Counted from the stretch's first letter, positions 9,548 through 19,650 are shown. The stretch is DNA of 54,957 nt from an uncultured Bacteroidales bacterium (GCA_902779535.1 CACZBX010000004.1:1-54957), one strand, 5' to 3'. Made by a program: numbers and translations. The notes: generated by a model from the letters alone, not told the origin.

Positions 9548-10930
9548 ATGTTGAAACAGCAAACTTTGAAGGGAAGCTTTTCGCTGAACGGAAAAGGTCT
9601 ACATACCGGAATGAACCTCACGGTGACCTTTAACCCAGCACCGGATAATCATGGATATAAGATACAACGTATCGACTTAGATAACCAGCCAATTATCGAT
9701 GCCGTGGCAGAGAATGTGGTGGACACAACCAGAGGTACAGTCATCGAAAAGCATGGCGTACGCGTCAGCACGATCGAACATGCGATGGCTGCCCTGTATG
9801 CATCCGGCATCGACAACTGTCTGATCCAAGTGAATGGTCCTGAGTTCCCGATTCTGGACGGTAGCGCCAAATACTATATCGAGCATATCCAACGGGTGGG
9901 CATCGAGGAACAGACAGCCGTTAAGGATTACTATATCATCAAATCGAAGATAGAGTTCAGGGATGAAGAGAAAGGCTCTTCCATCATCGTATTGCCTGAT
10001 GACAGTTTCAGCATCAATGCCTTGATATCCTACGATTCCAGTATCCTTTCCAACCAATATGCAACGTTGGAAGATATGAATAAGTTTTCGACTGAGGTTG
10101 CTGCCGCACGCACCTTTGTCTTTGTCCGTGAGATTGAGCCCCTGCTCAATGCCGGTCTTATCAAGGGTGGCGACTTAGACAACGCCATTGTCATCTACGA
10201 ACGTGAGATGTCACAGGAGAAATACGACAAACTAGCCGATGTGATGGGTGTTCCTCATAAAGATGCCAAGCAATTGGGATATATCAACAACAAGCCGTTG
10301 GTTTGGGACAATGAACCGGCCCGCCATAAACTGTTGGACATCATCGGTGATATGGCTTTGATCGGGAAACCAATCATCGGCCGCATCATCGCGACCCGTC
10401 CGGGACACACCATCAACAACCAGTTTGCCCGTCGCATGCGAAAGGAGATTCGTCTGCACGAAATACAAGCTCCGATTTATAACTGCAATGAAGAACCGGT
10501 AATGGACGTGAACCGCATCCGTCAGCTCCTGCCGCATAGATATCCGTTCCAGTTGGTCGACAAAGTCATTGCCATTGGAGCAAACTACATTGTAGGTGTG
10601 AAGAACATCACCACTGATGAGCACTTCTTCCAAGGACACTTCCCTAACGAGCCCGTCATGCCGGGTGTTCTCCAGATAGAAGCGATGGCACAGGTAGGAG
10701 GATTACTTGTACTGAACTCCTTGGACGAGCCGGAGAAGTATTCAACCTACTTCCTGAAGATCGACGATGTGAAGTTCCGCCAGAAAGTCGTACCGGGTGA
10801 TACCTTGATTTTCCGAGTCGAAATGATACAACCTATCCGCCACGGGATATCAACGATGAAAGGATATGGATTTATTGGTGAGAAATTAGTATGTGAAGCA
10901 ACCTTCACAGCTCAGATAACAAAGAAATAA
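9548..10930 (+). CDS. lpxC/fabZ: Bifunctional UDP-3-O-acyl-N-acetylglucosamine deacetylase / 3-hydroxyacyl-ACP dehydratase
   Basis: This 460-residue protein is a fusion typical of Bacteroidetes. Residues about 1-305 are LpxC, the zinc deacetylase committing to lipid A. Zinc ligands are His78 (TIEHAMA), His260 and Asp264 (ARHKLLDIIGD), with His287 (RPGHTINN) as the catalytic acid. Residues about 318-460 are FabZ, the hot-dog dehydratase of fatty acid elongation, with catalytic His364 (GHFPNEPVMPG) and Glu378 (QIEAMAQVGG). Joining them couples hydroxyacyl-ACP use between membrane lipid and lipid A synthesis. It lies between lpxD and lpxA. Confidence 0.95.
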   Translation: MLKQQTLKGSFSLNGKGLHTGMNLTVTFNPAPDNHGYKIQRIDLDNQPIIDAVAENVVDTTRGTVIEKHGVRVSTIEHAMAALYASGIDNCLIQVNGPEFPILDGSAKYYIEHIQRVGIEEQTAVKDYYIIKSKIEFRDEEKGSSIIVLPDDSFSINALISYDSSILSNQYATLEDMNKFSTEVAAARTFVFVREIEPLLNAGLIKGGDLDNAIVIYEREMSQEKYDKLADVMGVPHKDAKQLGYINNKPLVWDNEPARHKLLDIIGDMALIGKPIIGRIIATRPGHTINNQFARRMRKEIRLHEIQAPIYNCNEEPVMDVNRIRQLLPHRYPFQLVDKVIAIGANYIVGVKNITTDEHFFQGHFPNEPVMPGVLQIEAMAQVGGLLVLNSLDEPEKYSTYFLKIDDVKFRQKVVPGDTLIFRVEMIQPIRHGISTMKGYGFIGEKLVCEATFTAQITKK

Positions 10931-10942
10931 AAAGAAAGAACT

Positions 10943-11710
10943 ATGATAAGTCCTTTAGCATATATTGATCCGGAAGCAAAGATCGGACAGAACGTAGAGA
11001 TCGGGCCTTTCTGCTTCATCGACAAGAATGTAGTCATCGGCGATAACAATATTATCATGCCGAACGTTACCATCCTTTACGGTGCCCGCATCGGCAACGG
11101 CAATAAAATTTTCCCGGGAGCCGTCATCAGCGCCATCCCGCAAGACTTGAAGTTTGTCGGCGAAGAGACAACGGCCGAAGTGGGTGATAACAACCTCATC
11201 CGTGAGAACGTGACCATCAACCGTGGTACCGCAGCCAAGGGAAAGACCGTTGTCGGAAGCCATAACCTACTGATGGAAGGTTCACACATCGCACACGATG
11301 TGATTGTAGGTAATCACTGTATCATCGGTAACTCAACCAAGATGGGCGGCGAGGTAGAAGTCGAAGACTATGCCATCATCAGCGCCAACGTATTGATACA
11401 TCAGTTCTGCCGCGTCGGAGGATACACGATGTTCCAAGGCGGTTCAAGAACAAGTAAGGACATCCCACCTTATATTATTGCAGGCCGTGAACCGATTGAA
11501 TACTCGGGCATCAATATTATCGGACTGAGAAGAAAAGGATTCTCAAACGAACTCATCGAGAATATCCACAATGCTTACCGACTGATCTATCAAAGTGGAA
11601 AGAATGTGACGGAAGCCTTGAAACAGGTGAAAGAGGAAATCCCGATGAGCAAAGAGATTGAGTACATCATCTCCTTTATTGAATCCTCAAAACGAGGTAT
11701 CATCAGATAA
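10943..11710 (+). CDS. lpxA: Acyl-ACP:UDP-N-acetylglucosamine O-acyltransferase
   Basis: This 255-residue enzyme catalyses the first acylation of UDP-GlcNAc in lipid A synthesis. It has a hexapeptide-repeat beta helix over about residues 1-185 and an all-helical C-terminal domain (ENIHNAYRLIYQ onward). The catalytic His is in GSHIAHDVIVGNH, near residue 120. Length matches the family (about 255-262). It sits 12 bases after lpxC-fabZ, so lpxD, lpxC-fabZ and lpxA form one unit. Confidence 0.95.
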   Translation: MISPLAYIDPEAKIGQNVEIGPFCFIDKNVVIGDNNIIMPNVTILYGARIGNGNKIFPGAVISAIPQDLKFVGEETTAEVGDNNLIRENVTINRGTAAKGKTVVGSHNLLMEGSHIAHDVIVGNHCIIGNSTKMGGEVEVEDYAIISANVLIHQFCRVGGYTMFQGGSRTSKDIPPYIIAGREPIEYSGINIIGLRRKGFSNELIENIHNAYRLIYQSGKNVTEALKQVKEEIPMSKEIEYIISFIESSKRGIIR

Positions 11711-11722
11711 AAACAAAAGACT

Positions 11723-12286
11723 ATGGTATACAGATTCACAATCATTTCGGATGAGGTAGACAACTTTGTAAGAGTCATCAAAATTGATTCAGACGCTACG
11801 TTCTATGACTTCCATAAGGCCATCCTCGATGCATGCAACTACAAAGATGACCAAATGACTTCGTTCTTTATCTGCGAGGACGACTGGGAGAAGAAAGAAG
11901 AAGTCACATTGGAGGAGATGGACCGTGCATCGGATGTAGACACATACGTGATGAAAGACACCCCTCTCAGCGACTTAGTAGAGGATGAGAAACAAAAACT
12001 CATCTATGTGTTCGACCCATTGACCGACCGTTGCCTCTTCATTGAACTGTCAGAGATCATCCCTGGAAAGAATCTTGATAAAGCTGTCTGCAGCCGCAAA
12101 GAAGGAAATGCACCGGAACAATCCGTGAACTTCGACGAAGTGATGGAAAAGACCATGAGCAACTCGATGCTGAACGAGGATCTTGATGAGGATTTGTATG
12201 GCGACAAGGATTTCAACGATGATGATCTTGACCTTGAAGGCTTTGACATCAGCGATGGCGATCCTTATTCTGATTCGAACTATTAA
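11723..12286 (+). CDS. Acidic pRiA4b ORF-3 / IS1096 passenger TnpR-type protein
   Basis: This is a 187-residue protein. Residues about 1-150 resemble the plasmid pRiA4b ORF-3-like family, seen in [20 protein letters not shown], the [13 protein letters not shown] segment and [17 protein letters not shown]. The last 40 residues are almost all Asp and Glu ([20 protein letters not shown]). No transposase lies near, so the family name reflects history rather than mobility here. It is 12 bases from lpxA, and miaA follows directly. A role is unknown; the acidic tail suggests binding to a basic partner. Confidence 0.75.
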   Translation: MVYRFTIISDEVDNFVRVIKIDSDATFYDFHKAILDACNYKDDQMTSFFICEDDWEKKEEVTLEEMDRASDVDTYVMKDTPLSDLVEDEKQKLIYVFDPLTDRCLFIELSEIIPGKNLDKAVCSRKEGNAPEQSVNFDEVMEKTMSNSMLNEDLDEDLYGDKDFNDDDLDLEGFDISDGDPYSDSNY

Positions 12287-12297
12287 TTACATCATCT

Positions 12298-13191
12298 ATT
12301 AAGACACTTATCGTACTTGTCGGCCCTACTGCAGTCGGAAAGACGGAACTGAGTCTTTCCATTGCAGCACATTTCCAGACGGAGATTATATCTGCCGACT
12401 CCCGACAATTGTATAAAGACTTGAGAATCGGTACGGCTGCTCCTACGGCCGAACAACTTCAACGCGCCAAACATCACTTCGTAGGCATCCTTGAACTGAA
12501 CGATTACTACAGTGCCGCACAATACGAGGCCGATGTATTGAAACTGCTTGACCGACTTTTCCAAACTCACGACTATGTGCTGCTCACCGGCGGATCGATG
12601 ATGTATGTCGATGCCGTCTGCAAAGGAATTGACGAAATCCCGACTGTCGATGAAGAAACCCGACAGATGATGATGTGGAAATATCGGGAAGAAGGATTGG
12701 AAAGCCTTTGTGCACAACTAAAATTGTTGGATCCAGCCCATTATCAGCGAGTGGACTTGAAAAATCCGAAGAGAGTGATTCATGCACTCGAGATCTGCTA
12801 TATGACAGGGAAACCCTATTCTTCGTTCCTCACCAACCAAGTGAAGGAACGCCCGTTTCATCTTATCAAGATAGGACTTCGGCGAGACCGTGAAGAACTA
12901 TTCCAACGAATCTCTTTACGAGTTGATGAGATGATGCGCGATGGGTTGTTGGAGGAAGTGAAGCACCTCTACCCTTTCCGCCACGAAAATTCCCTGAACA
13001 CCGTCGGGTACAAGGAACTCTTCCAATATCTTGACGGGGAATGGTCATTGGAAACAGCCATTGAAAAGATTAAACGGAACACCCGTGTCTATGCCAAGAA
13101 ACAGATGACTTGGTTCAAACGTGACGAAGCCATCCGCTGGTTCCATCCCGACCAACAACAAGAAATCATTGAGACCATAGAAAAAGGATAA
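12298..13191 (+). CDS. miaA: tRNA dimethylallyltransferase, apparently starting at ATT
   Basis: The enzyme transfers dimethylallyl to A37 of tRNAs reading UNN codons. The P-loop [13 protein letters not shown], the [11 protein letters not shown] segment, [16 protein letters not shown] and [14 protein letters not shown] are all present, giving about 297 residues from 12298. No ATG, GTG or TTG lies in frame between the upstream stop (12271-12273) and the P-loop. The first canonical start, TTG at 12409, would remove the ATP-binding site. ATT at 12298 (I-K-T-L-I-V-L) sits exactly where relatives, from memory, have Met. It is 11 bases after the preceding stop codon. Confidence 0.85.
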   Translation: MKTLIVLVGPTAVGKTELSLSIAAHFQTEIISADSRQLYKDLRIGTAAPTAEQLQRAKHHFVGILELNDYYSAAQYEADVLKLLDRLFQTHDYVLLTGGSMMYVDAVCKGIDEIPTVDEETRQMMMWKYREEGLESLCAQLKLLDPAHYQRVDLKNPKRVIHALEICYMTGKPYSSFLTNQVKERPFHLIKIGLRRDREELFQRISLRVDEMMRDGLLEEVKHLYPFRHENSLNTVGYKELFQYLDGEWSLETAIEKIKRNTRVYAKKQMTWFKRDEAIRWFHPDQQQEIIETIEKG

Positions 13192-13300
13192 GACTTCACA
13201 GCCTTATCCTTCCGTCTAATCCGATTCCGTATTAAGAGAAGTGTGAGTTGTTTTCCGTTAACCTAAACAGATATCGGTTTTCTAGTGAAGTGTGTTGTTT

Positions 13301-15241
13301 TTATGATAGACTAAAGGATAATGGAAGGGTGTACTTCACCTTCACCGGCTCACCTTTAACTTTTCCAGGATTCCATTTTGGCATCGCATTGACCACGCGA
13401 AGAGCTTCAGCATCAATCGAAGGGTAAACAGAACGCAAAATGGTTGCATCAGATATGGATCCATCCTTATCTATAACAAACTTCACGATGACTCTTCCTG
13501 CCTTACCTGCTTTCTTTGCATCATCAGGGTATTTCACATTCGCTTGCAGAAACTTCATTAATTCAGCAACTCCACCAGGGAATTCAGGCATTTCTTCCAC
13601 CACCTCAAGTGCATCTTCCCCAGAAGAAGTTTTCTCATGTGCCTTTGTCGTAATCAAGATAACGCCGTCCCTACCTTTTTCTCCAAATTCCTTGAGGCTT
13701 TCAGGGTTCTTAATTACCGTCATGCTAGCAATATCATTTCCATCGATGTTATCTAAAGAAGTCACTTCTTTCCCATCAATTATTATTAAAGGTTTTATAT
13801 CACCTCTAACCACAAGTCTTTTCTGCATCTCTACGATAGGTTTTTCTTGTTTTTTAGAATCATAGCCTACTACCATGACATCTTTATCAGATGTCTTAGA
13901 GTCAGGGGCTACACCTTCATCACCTTGCAGCCGGAACTGAATAGGAACCGTATAGCGTACACGGACGGCCTGTCCACGCTGCTTTGCAGGTTCCCACTTT
14001 GGCATAGATTGTACCACGCGAATTGCTTCAGCGTTAAGTGACGGATCTACAGGGCGGGCTACACGCACATTCGAGATACTACCATCCTTCTCAACAATGA
14101 AAGTAAGGATTACCCTTCCCTGTACATGCTTATCCCGAGCTTCAGCAGGGTATTTCACATTGCGTGAAATAAACTTCATCAACTCTATTTCACCTCCAGG
14201 GAAACGAGGAGGCACCTCAACGACTTCAAATACGGCAGTGTCCTGAAGAGCGACTGTCTGTACATTATTAGCAGAATTAAGGTCCTGTACGTCATTTTTT
14301 TCAACAACTGCTTGGACAATTTCTGCCAAATCACTAAATTTGCTGTTGGAAATCTCTGACAATTCGTTTGAGACTTCAGGGCGTGCAAAAGCAGACACAG
14401 CAAGAGCTGCTAACGGAAGCACATAGACGTACTTCAGGCGTGCCCATGGATTTGATTTTCGTTTACACATCATAGTAATTCGTTTTTTAAGTGAAGTGTG
14501 ATTAAAGCTGTTGGCCATTGAGAAGCGCCTCAATCCGACAGCTTTTTTAATTAATAATAGTTGATATTCACGCGCGTTTATTCCTTTATTGATTACTTCT
14601 TCATCGGCCTCATACTCATGGATATTCTGCAATTCACGTTTCAGCAGCCAAGCTACCGGATTGAACCATTGCAGGATAATACAAATATCGACAATCAGAA
14701 TATCGATAGAGTGATGTTTATGGATATGAGCCGTCTCATGGGCGATGATTGCATCCCCATTCTCTTCCCAGTCCTTTCGCGAAAGAACGATGTAGTTCAT
14801 CCAACTGAACGGTGACAACTCACGGTCGTACACCAACAACTTAATGCCTTCCTTATCGCTGATACATGTTCCCTGACGGAGCAATCGGTACATCTGCCCC
14901 ATCACCCAGCATTGACGAATCAAGAAGCCGATAACACCAACAAGATAGATGAACAACAAGATACTTTGCCAGTGGAGAGATACTTGTGTAGGTGCCTCTG
15001 CTACGGCTGCCCCTTGATTCATCAGCAATAAATCCTCCAGTGATATGCTTTGGGGCTTCCCTTCCAACCGAAGCATGATCGTTTGAATCGCCGGCAACAC
15101 ACTTGAAAGAACCAATAGGCTGATCAAGGCGATTCGATTGAACCGATGAAATGTTTCCTTACTCAGCAACAAGCGGAAGAACAAGTAAAACATCGTCAGG
15201 CAAAAAGCCGATTTAATCATGTAGACAAAGAAATCTCCCAT
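13301..15241 (-). CDS. M56 (BlaR1-like) peptidase with two TonB C-terminal domains and a plug-like motif
   Basis: This is a 646-residue inner-membrane protein. Membrane segments lie near residues 8-27, 37-58 and 92-110, with a fourth just after the peptidase part (LPLAALAVSAFA). The zinc site HETAH is at 168-172 (IIAHETAHIHKHHS). Two TonB C-terminal-like domains follow, one after VEVPPRFPGGE and one after VEEMPEFPGGV, each with the NVKYP and MPKW elements. Between them IIIDGKEV and GRDGVILITTK resemble the plug of SusC-type receptors. It starts 7 bases after the repressor gene and is presumably its sensor/protease partner. ATG 15241 is preferred to an upstream in-frame codon at 15277 that would overlap the repressor. 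Confidence 0.85.
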   Translation of the reverse strand: MGDFFVYMIKSAFCLTMFYLFFRLLLSKETFHRFNRIALISLLVLSSVLPAIQTIMLRLEGKPQSISLEDLLLMNQGAAVAEAPTQVSLHWQSILLFIYLVGVIGFLIRQCWVMGQMYRLLRQGTCISDKEGIKLLVYDRELSPFSWMNYIVLSRKDWEENGDAIIAHETAHIHKHHSIDILIVDICIILQWFNPVAWLLKRELQNIHEYEADEEVINKGINAREYQLLLIKKAVGLRRFSMANSFNHTSLKKRITMMCKRKSNPWARLKYVYVLPLAALAVSAFARPEVSNELSEISNSKFSDLAEIVQAVVEKNDVQDLNSANNVQTVALQDTAVFEVVEVPPRFPGGEIELMKFISRNVKYPAEARDKHVQGRVILTFIVEKDGSISNVRVARPVDPSLNAEAIRVVQSMPKWEPAKQRGQAVRVRYTVPIQFRLQGDEGVAPDSKTSDKDVMVVGYDSKKQEKPIVEMQKRLVVRGDIKPLIIIDGKEVTSLDNIDGNDIASMTVIKNPESLKEFGEKGRDGVILITTKAHEKTSSGEDALEVVEEMPEFPGGVAELMKFLQANVKYPDDAKKAGKAGRVIVKFVIDKDGSISDATILRSVYPSIDAEALRVVNAMPKWNPGKVKGEPVKVKYTLPLSFSLS

Positions 15242-15248
15242 AATCGTG

Positions 15249-15623
15249 CTATTTTTGATTAGCTTCCTCCACCTCACGGATCAGTTGCTTCAACTCATCC
15301 AGTGACAAATCTTCTTCTTTTACCAATGATGAGACCGCACTCAGATAGGAATTGTTGAAATACTTCGATATGACACCTCTCAAAGTCTGTTTCTTGTATT
15401 CCTCCTTCGATATCGCCACCTCATACAGGTAAGTCGTCCCATACTGAATATGACTCAGATAGCCTTTCTCCTCCAATCCACGAACCACAGTCGACAACGT
15501 GTTTACATGAGGTTTCGGATCAGGATACAATTTCATCAAATCCTTCACAAACAAGGAACCTTTCTCCCAGAAAAAGTCCATTGCCTCTTCTTCTTTCTTC
15601 GTTAATCCTTTCATATCTTTCAT
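15249..15623 (-). CDS. BlaI/MecI-type transcriptional repressor
   Basis: This winged-helix repressor of about 124 residues binds dyads in its own promoter and is inactivated through an M56 sensor. Family features are LTKKEEEAMDFFWEKG, HVNTLSTVVRGLEEKGYL and GTTYLYEV, with the dimerisation part SLVKEEDLSLDELKQLI. The frame is open to a TTG at 15635, but that codon lies within the likely -7 element, so ATG 15623 is chosen; ATG 15614 is also possible. A 21-bp dyad at 15658-15678 lies just upstream and is the likely operator. Confidence 0.88.
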   Translation of the reverse strand: MKDMKGLTKKEEEAMDFFWEKGSLFVKDLMKLYPDPKPHVNTLSTVVRGLEEKGYLSHIQYGTTYLYEVAISKEEYKKQTLRGVISKYFNNSYLSAVSSLVKEEDLSLDELKQLIREVEEANQK

Positions 15624-15657
15624 TTGTTTTTGCAAATAAACGAAATATTTTAATTAA

Positions 15658-15678
15658 TCAACTAAATATTTTAGTTAA
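15658..15678. promoter_or_regulatory. Candidate operator dyad for the BlaI-type repressor
   Basis: TYAACTAAA and TTTAGTTRA face each other around a 3-bp centre, with the inner 15 bp (ACTAAA TAT TTTAGT) perfect. It lies about 35 bp before the repressor start and just upstream of a weak -7-like element (CAAATAAA at 15633-15640, minus strand). A dyad at this position is what autoregulated BlaI/MecI loci usually show, though the sequence differs from the TACA/TGTA type. Confidence 0.5.
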
Positions 15679-15843
15679 TAAACTATAATTTCTAATTGAA
15701 TAACGAAAAAAGTTCGTAAATATAGCCATAGAGCACACTACACCTTATTTATAATGAAGGAAACAAGATTTTACATGAAGGAATATATTCGAAGAGATAA
15801 AAAGAAAAAAGCAAGCATTTGATAGATGCTTGCCTTTTTTGAG

Positions 15844-15917
15844 TAGCGGGAGCCGGGATTGAACCGGCGACCTCATGATTATGAATCATGCGCTCTAACC
15901 AGCTGAGCTATCCCGCC
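15844..15917 (-). tRNA. tRNA-Met (anticodon CAT), elongator type
   Basis: The 74-nt molecule folds into a full cloverleaf: acceptor GGCGGGA/TCCCGCT (with a G1-U72 pair), D stem GCTC/GAGC, anticodon stem CATGA/TCATG with loop TTCATAA, T stem GCCGG/CCGGC. No CCA is encoded. The anticodon stem lacks the GGG/CCC pairs of initiator tRNA. A tRNA-Ile2, whose CAT is modified to read AUA, cannot be excluded. The rest of the gap 15679-16063 holds no gene that I can see. Confidence 0.9.
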
Positions 15918-16063
15918 ATCATTTCTCTTTTGCGGACGCAAATTTAAGGGTATTTTTTTAATCCCACAAACAAACCTATAATTTTTTCTATAAAAAAAGT
16001 AGATTTATTATGTATATATGAAAAATTTGATTTATTTTGTTCGCACAACAAGGGTAAAAAGTT

Positions 16064-16450
16064 ATGTCTAAAGAGAAGATTCATTTGGAGTACCTCCTGA
16101 ACTCCGGTTCGGTTGAGGTCATTTGGAATATGATCAGTACCATCTCCGGTTTGGAAAGATGGTTTGCTGATCAGATAACGTGTACCAATAAGGAGTACAC
16201 ATTCCGATGGGGGAAAGATGAAATACGGACAGCTAAACTGACTAATATCCGTTTATACAGTTTTGTCCGCTTTCATTGGACTGATGATGAGGAGCCACGC
16301 ACATTCTTCGAGCTGCGCATGGAAGAGAATGAGTTGACAGGTGTATATGTACTTTCAGTGACCGACTACGCCGACAAAGGTGAGGAGGAGGACATGAAAG
16401 ATTTATGGGATTCACAGATTGACAGACTAAGACGAGGAGCCGGGTTATAA
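16064..16450 (+). CDS. START-like domain protein
   Basis: This 128-residue protein matches the START_2 (SRPBCC-like) family common in Bacteroidetes, with the helix-grip pattern seen in LEYLLNSGSVEVIWNMISTI, LERWFAD and YVLSVTDYADKGEEEDMKDLW. Such folds bind hydrophobic ligands; no ligand is known for this family. It follows the tRNA and precedes the LptF/G-type permease by 80 bp, which carries its own promoter. Confidence 0.75.
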   Translation: MSKEKIHLEYLLNSGSVEVIWNMISTISGLERWFADQITCTNKEYTFRWGKDEIRTAKLTNIRLYSFVRFHWTDDEEPRTFFELRMEENELTGVYVLSVTDYADKGEEEDMKDLWDSQIDRLRRGAGL

Positions 16451-16496
16451 ATCAATTAAAAATTGCTAAACATACATTACTCTCCTTTTTTTATAC

Positions 16497-16504
16497 TACT
16501 TTTG
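16497..16504 (+). promoter_or_regulatory. -7 promoter element of the LptF/G permease gene
   Basis: TACTTTTG fits TAnnTTTG and lies 26 bp before the ATG at 16531. Confidence 0.55.
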
Positions 16505-16530
16505 CATTCTAGGAAAAGTAGAATGTAATC

Positions 16531-18432
16531 ATGTTCCGTATAAAGAAATTAGATATATTTATTCTGAAGAGTTTTTTACTGCTCTTTGCAGGAACTTTCT
16601 TTATATGCCTCTTCGTCTTCATCATGCAATTCCTGTGGAGATGGGTGGATGAACTGGTCGGAAAAGGCTTGGGTGTGACCGTTCTCGCCCAATTCTTTTA
16701 CTATTCTACGCTTATCCTGATTCCCGCTTCCCTCCCCTTGGCTATTCTTCTGGCGGCCCTGATGACTTTCGGGAACTTCGGGGAGCGTTACGAATTGCTC
16801 TCCATGAAATCAGCTGGCATACCCTTGACGCGTATCATGCGACCGCTGATCATCCTCTGTATCCTCTTCAGCGCCATCTCGTTTTACTTTCAAAACGTGG
16901 TTGCTCCAAAAGCTCAACAGCAATTGTGGACGCTTGTCGTATCCATCAAGCAGACCAATCCGGAACTGGATATTCCCGAAGGGGTGTTCTATAACGAGAT
17001 CGACGGGTATAATATCTACGTGAAACAGAAAGACCGCAATACGGGCATGCTGAAAGATGTCCTCATCTACAACATCTCGGAAGGCTTCGAGAACGCTCAT
17101 GTGATTTGGGCTGAACGAGGAAAGATCGAGAGTACCGAGGATCAGAACCATTTACGGCTGCACCTCTACAACGGCGAACAGTTCGAAAACCTGAAATCAC
17201 AGACCATCTCGTCGAAGAACGTGCCGTACCGACGCGAGACTTTCCGCGAAAAACATGCCATCATCGAATTCAAAGGTGGTTTCGAAATGGTTGACGGTAG
17301 TTTCCTCAGCGACCGCTCGGACACGAAGAACATGGCACAGATCTCTCACTCCATTGATTCTCTCCGTGCCCATGTCGACAGCGTGGGAATGACGATGTAT
17401 AAGGAGTTAAACCGAAGCACTTATCGGGCCATCAATCTGAATGCTTCCGATTCAGTAAAACTGGAGCAGAACAAGTCCACCCGACTCAGCGTAGACAGCC
17501 TGTTCGATTCGTATACGATGAGTGAGAAAGAACGTGTCTTGTCGAACGCAGCCAACTATAGCAAGAACCTGGCAACCGACTGGCACATGAAAGGCACAGT
17601 GGCTAAAGAGACGGATACCAACATACGGCGACACCAGACCGACTGGCATAAGAAGATTACCACTTCCCTCGCCTGCCTGATCTTCTTCTTCATCGGAGCA
17701 CCACTCGGTGCCATCATCCGAAAAGGCGGTCTTGGCATGCCGGTTATCATCTCCGTATTGTTCTTCGTACTCTATTATATCATCGACACCGGAGCAGTGC
17801 GTGTTGCGAGAAGCGGTGAAATGAATATTATCCTGGGTACTTGGATGAGTACGCTGGTGCTTACACCACTGGGAGCGTTCTTTACCTACAAATCGAACAA
17901 GGACTCCGTGGTCTTCAACATCGACGTGTACCGAGATTTCTTCAGGGCTTTGTTAGGCATCCGTCAGAAACGGAATCTCTTTAAGAAAGAGGTGATCATT
18001 GAAGATCCCAACTACCCGCGCATCTGCGAGGATCTTCTTGCCATCAGCGACGAATGTCGGTCGTACTTGGATCATCATTCACTGAAGACAGCCCCCAACT
18101 ACCTGCGGATCTTTGGATTCAATGAAGAAGACAACCACATTGCACAGATCCACGACCGTCTGGAGAAACAGATTGAAGAGCTTTCGAACAGCAAGGATCA
18201 TGTGTTGCTCGAGTTACTGAACCGCTACCCCATCATTTCATCGAATGCACACAAGCGTCCATTTAAGAATCGGTGGTTGAACATCCTTACCGGACTTGTT
18301 TTCCCGGTGGGCCTGGTGTTCTTCTTCCGAATCTGGATGTTCAGCATCCGCCTCGACAAGGACTTGAACCGTATCATACAGAACAATGGTGATGTGACGG
18401 CCAGAATAAAAGATGAATCATTTATAAAATAA
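16531..18432 (+). CDS. LptF/LptG family (YjgP/YjgQ) LPS export permease
   Basis: This 633-residue inner-membrane protein matches the permease family that, with LptB, extracts lipopolysaccharide from the inner membrane. Three N-terminal membrane segments occupy about residues 8-125 ([41 protein letters not shown]). A periplasmic beta-jellyroll region (about 140-360) follows, then three more segments (about 375-450; [21 protein letters not shown] is the conserved one). An extra C-terminal extension of about 170 residues ends in another hydrophobic stretch, which is longer than E. coli LptF. Whether it acts as F or G cannot be decided. Confidence 0.85.
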   Translation: MFRIKKLDIFILKSFLLLFAGTFFICLFVFIMQFLWRWVDELVGKGLGVTVLAQFFYYSTLILIPASLPLAILLAALMTFGNFGERYELLSMKSAGIPLTRIMRPLIILCILFSAISFYFQNVVAPKAQQQLWTLVVSIKQTNPELDIPEGVFYNEIDGYNIYVKQKDRNTGMLKDVLIYNISEGFENAHVIWAERGKIESTEDQNHLRLHLYNGEQFENLKSQTISSKNVPYRRETFREKHAIIEFKGGFEMVDGSFLSDRSDTKNMAQISHSIDSLRAHVDSVGMTMYKELNRSTYRAINLNASDSVKLEQNKSTRLSVDSLFDSYTMSEKERVLSNAANYSKNLATDWHMKGTVAKETDTNIRRHQTDWHKKITTSLACLIFFFIGAPLGAIIRKGGLGMPVIISVLFFVLYYIIDTGAVRVARSGEMNIILGTWMSTLVLTPLGAFFTYKSNKDSVVFNIDVYRDFFRALLGIRQKRNLFKKEVIIEDPNYPRICEDLLAISDECRSYLDHHSLKTAPNYLRIFGFNEEDNHIAQIHDRLEKQIEELSNSKDHVLLELLNRYPIISSNAHKRPFKNRWLNILTGLVFPVGLVFFFRIWMFSIRLDKDLNRIIQNNGDVTARIKDESFIK

Positions 18433-18438
18433 CAAACT

Positions 18439-19650
18439 ATGGAAGAAGTAATCAAACTGAATACCATCGAGGAGGCGATTGAGGAGTTCCGCAAAGGAGA
18501 GTTCGTCATCGTAGTTGACGATGAGGATCGTGAGAACGAAGGCGACCTGATCATTGCCGCCGAGAAGATCACGCCCGAAAAGGTCAACTTCATGCTGAAA
18601 AATGCTCGTGGTGTTCTTTGTGCTCCTATCACAATCTCACGTTGTAAGGAATTAGACCTGCCGCATCAGGTCGACGACAATACTTCCGTGCTGGGCACTC
18701 CGTTTACCGTAACAATCGACAAGTTGGAAGGCTGTACCACAGGTGTATCCATCCACGACCGTTGCGAGACAATCCGTGCTTTAGCCGACCCGAACTCTAC
18801 CCCGCAGACCTTTGGCCGACCGGGACATATCAATCCGCTGTATGCACAGGACAAAGGTGTACTCAGACGTGCAGGGCATACCGAGGCAAGCATCGACCTT
18901 GCCCGTCTGGCCGGGCTCTATCCGGCTGCTGCCTTGATGGAGATCATGAGCGATGACGGTACGATGGCTCGCCTGCCGGAACTGAAAGAGAAAGCAGACG
19001 AATGGGGATTCAAGTTAATCTCTATCCGCGACCTGATTGCTTACCGACTGAAAGAAGAATCGCTCATCGAACGCGGTGAGGAAGTCGACATGCCAACCGA
19101 ATACGGACATTTCCGGTTGATTCCTTTCCGCCAAAAAGCCAATGGTTTGGAGCATATTGCCCTGATAAAAGGTGAAATCAAGGAAGGTGAACCGACCTTG
19201 GTTCGCGTACATTCCTCATGTGCTACCGGTGATATCTTCGGCTCGATGCGCTGCGACTGCGGTAACCAACTGCATAAGGCCATGCGAATGATCGAGGAAG
19301 AAGGGAAAGGTGCCATCGTTTACCTGAACCAGGAAGGACGAGGTATCGGACTGATGGATAAAATCAAGGCATACAAACTGCAAGAGAATGGCATGGACAC
19401 GGTCGATGCCAATCTGCATCTCGGACATAAAGCCGATGAACGCGACTACGGAGTAGGTGCTCAAATCCTGCAAAGCATTGGAATCACCAAGATGCGACTG
19501 ATGACAAACAACCCCGTAAAGCGTGTCGGACTGGAATCATACGGCCTGTCGGTCGAGGAGATCGTACCCATCGAGATTACGCCAAACAAATACAACGAGC
19601 GCTACCTGGAAACGAAGAAAAAACGCATGGGACATACCCTGCATCTGTAA
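18439..19650 (+). CDS. ribBA: Bifunctional 3,4-dihydroxy-2-butanone-4-phosphate synthase / GTP cyclohydrolase II
   Basis: This 403-residue protein carries both entry enzymes of riboflavin synthesis. Residues about 5-205 are RibB ([13 protein letters not shown], then [22 protein letters not shown]). Residues about 210-400 are RibA with the zinc ligands in [15 protein letters not shown] and the NQEGRGIGL loop. Length is standard for the fusion. It starts 6 bases after the permease gene, so both are probably on one transcript. No FMN riboswitch is seen upstream. Confidence 0.95.
   Translation: MEEVIKLNTIEEAIEEFRKGEFVIVVDDEDRENEGDLIIAAEKITPEKVNFMLKNARGVLCAPITISRCKELDLPHQVDDNTSVLGTPFTVTIDKLEGCTTGVSIHDRCETIRALADPNSTPQTFGRPGHINPLYAQDKGVLRRAGHTEASIDLARLAGLYPAAALMEIMSDDGTMARLPELKEKADEWGFKLISIRDLIAYRLKEESLIERGEEVDMPTEYGHFRLIPFRQKANGLEHIALIKGEIKEGEPTLVRVHSSCATGDIFGSMRCDCGNQLHKAMRMIEEEGKGAIVYLNQEGRGIGLMDKIKAYKLQENGMDTVDANLHLGHKADERDYGVGAQILQSIGITKMRLMTNNPVKRVGLESYGLSVEEIVPIEITPNKYNERYLETKKKRMGHTLHL

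Noticed and set aside
12409-13191. miaA starting at TTG 12409
   Set aside because: It would delete the ATP-binding P-loop and the SADSRQL motif, which are intact just upstream in frame.
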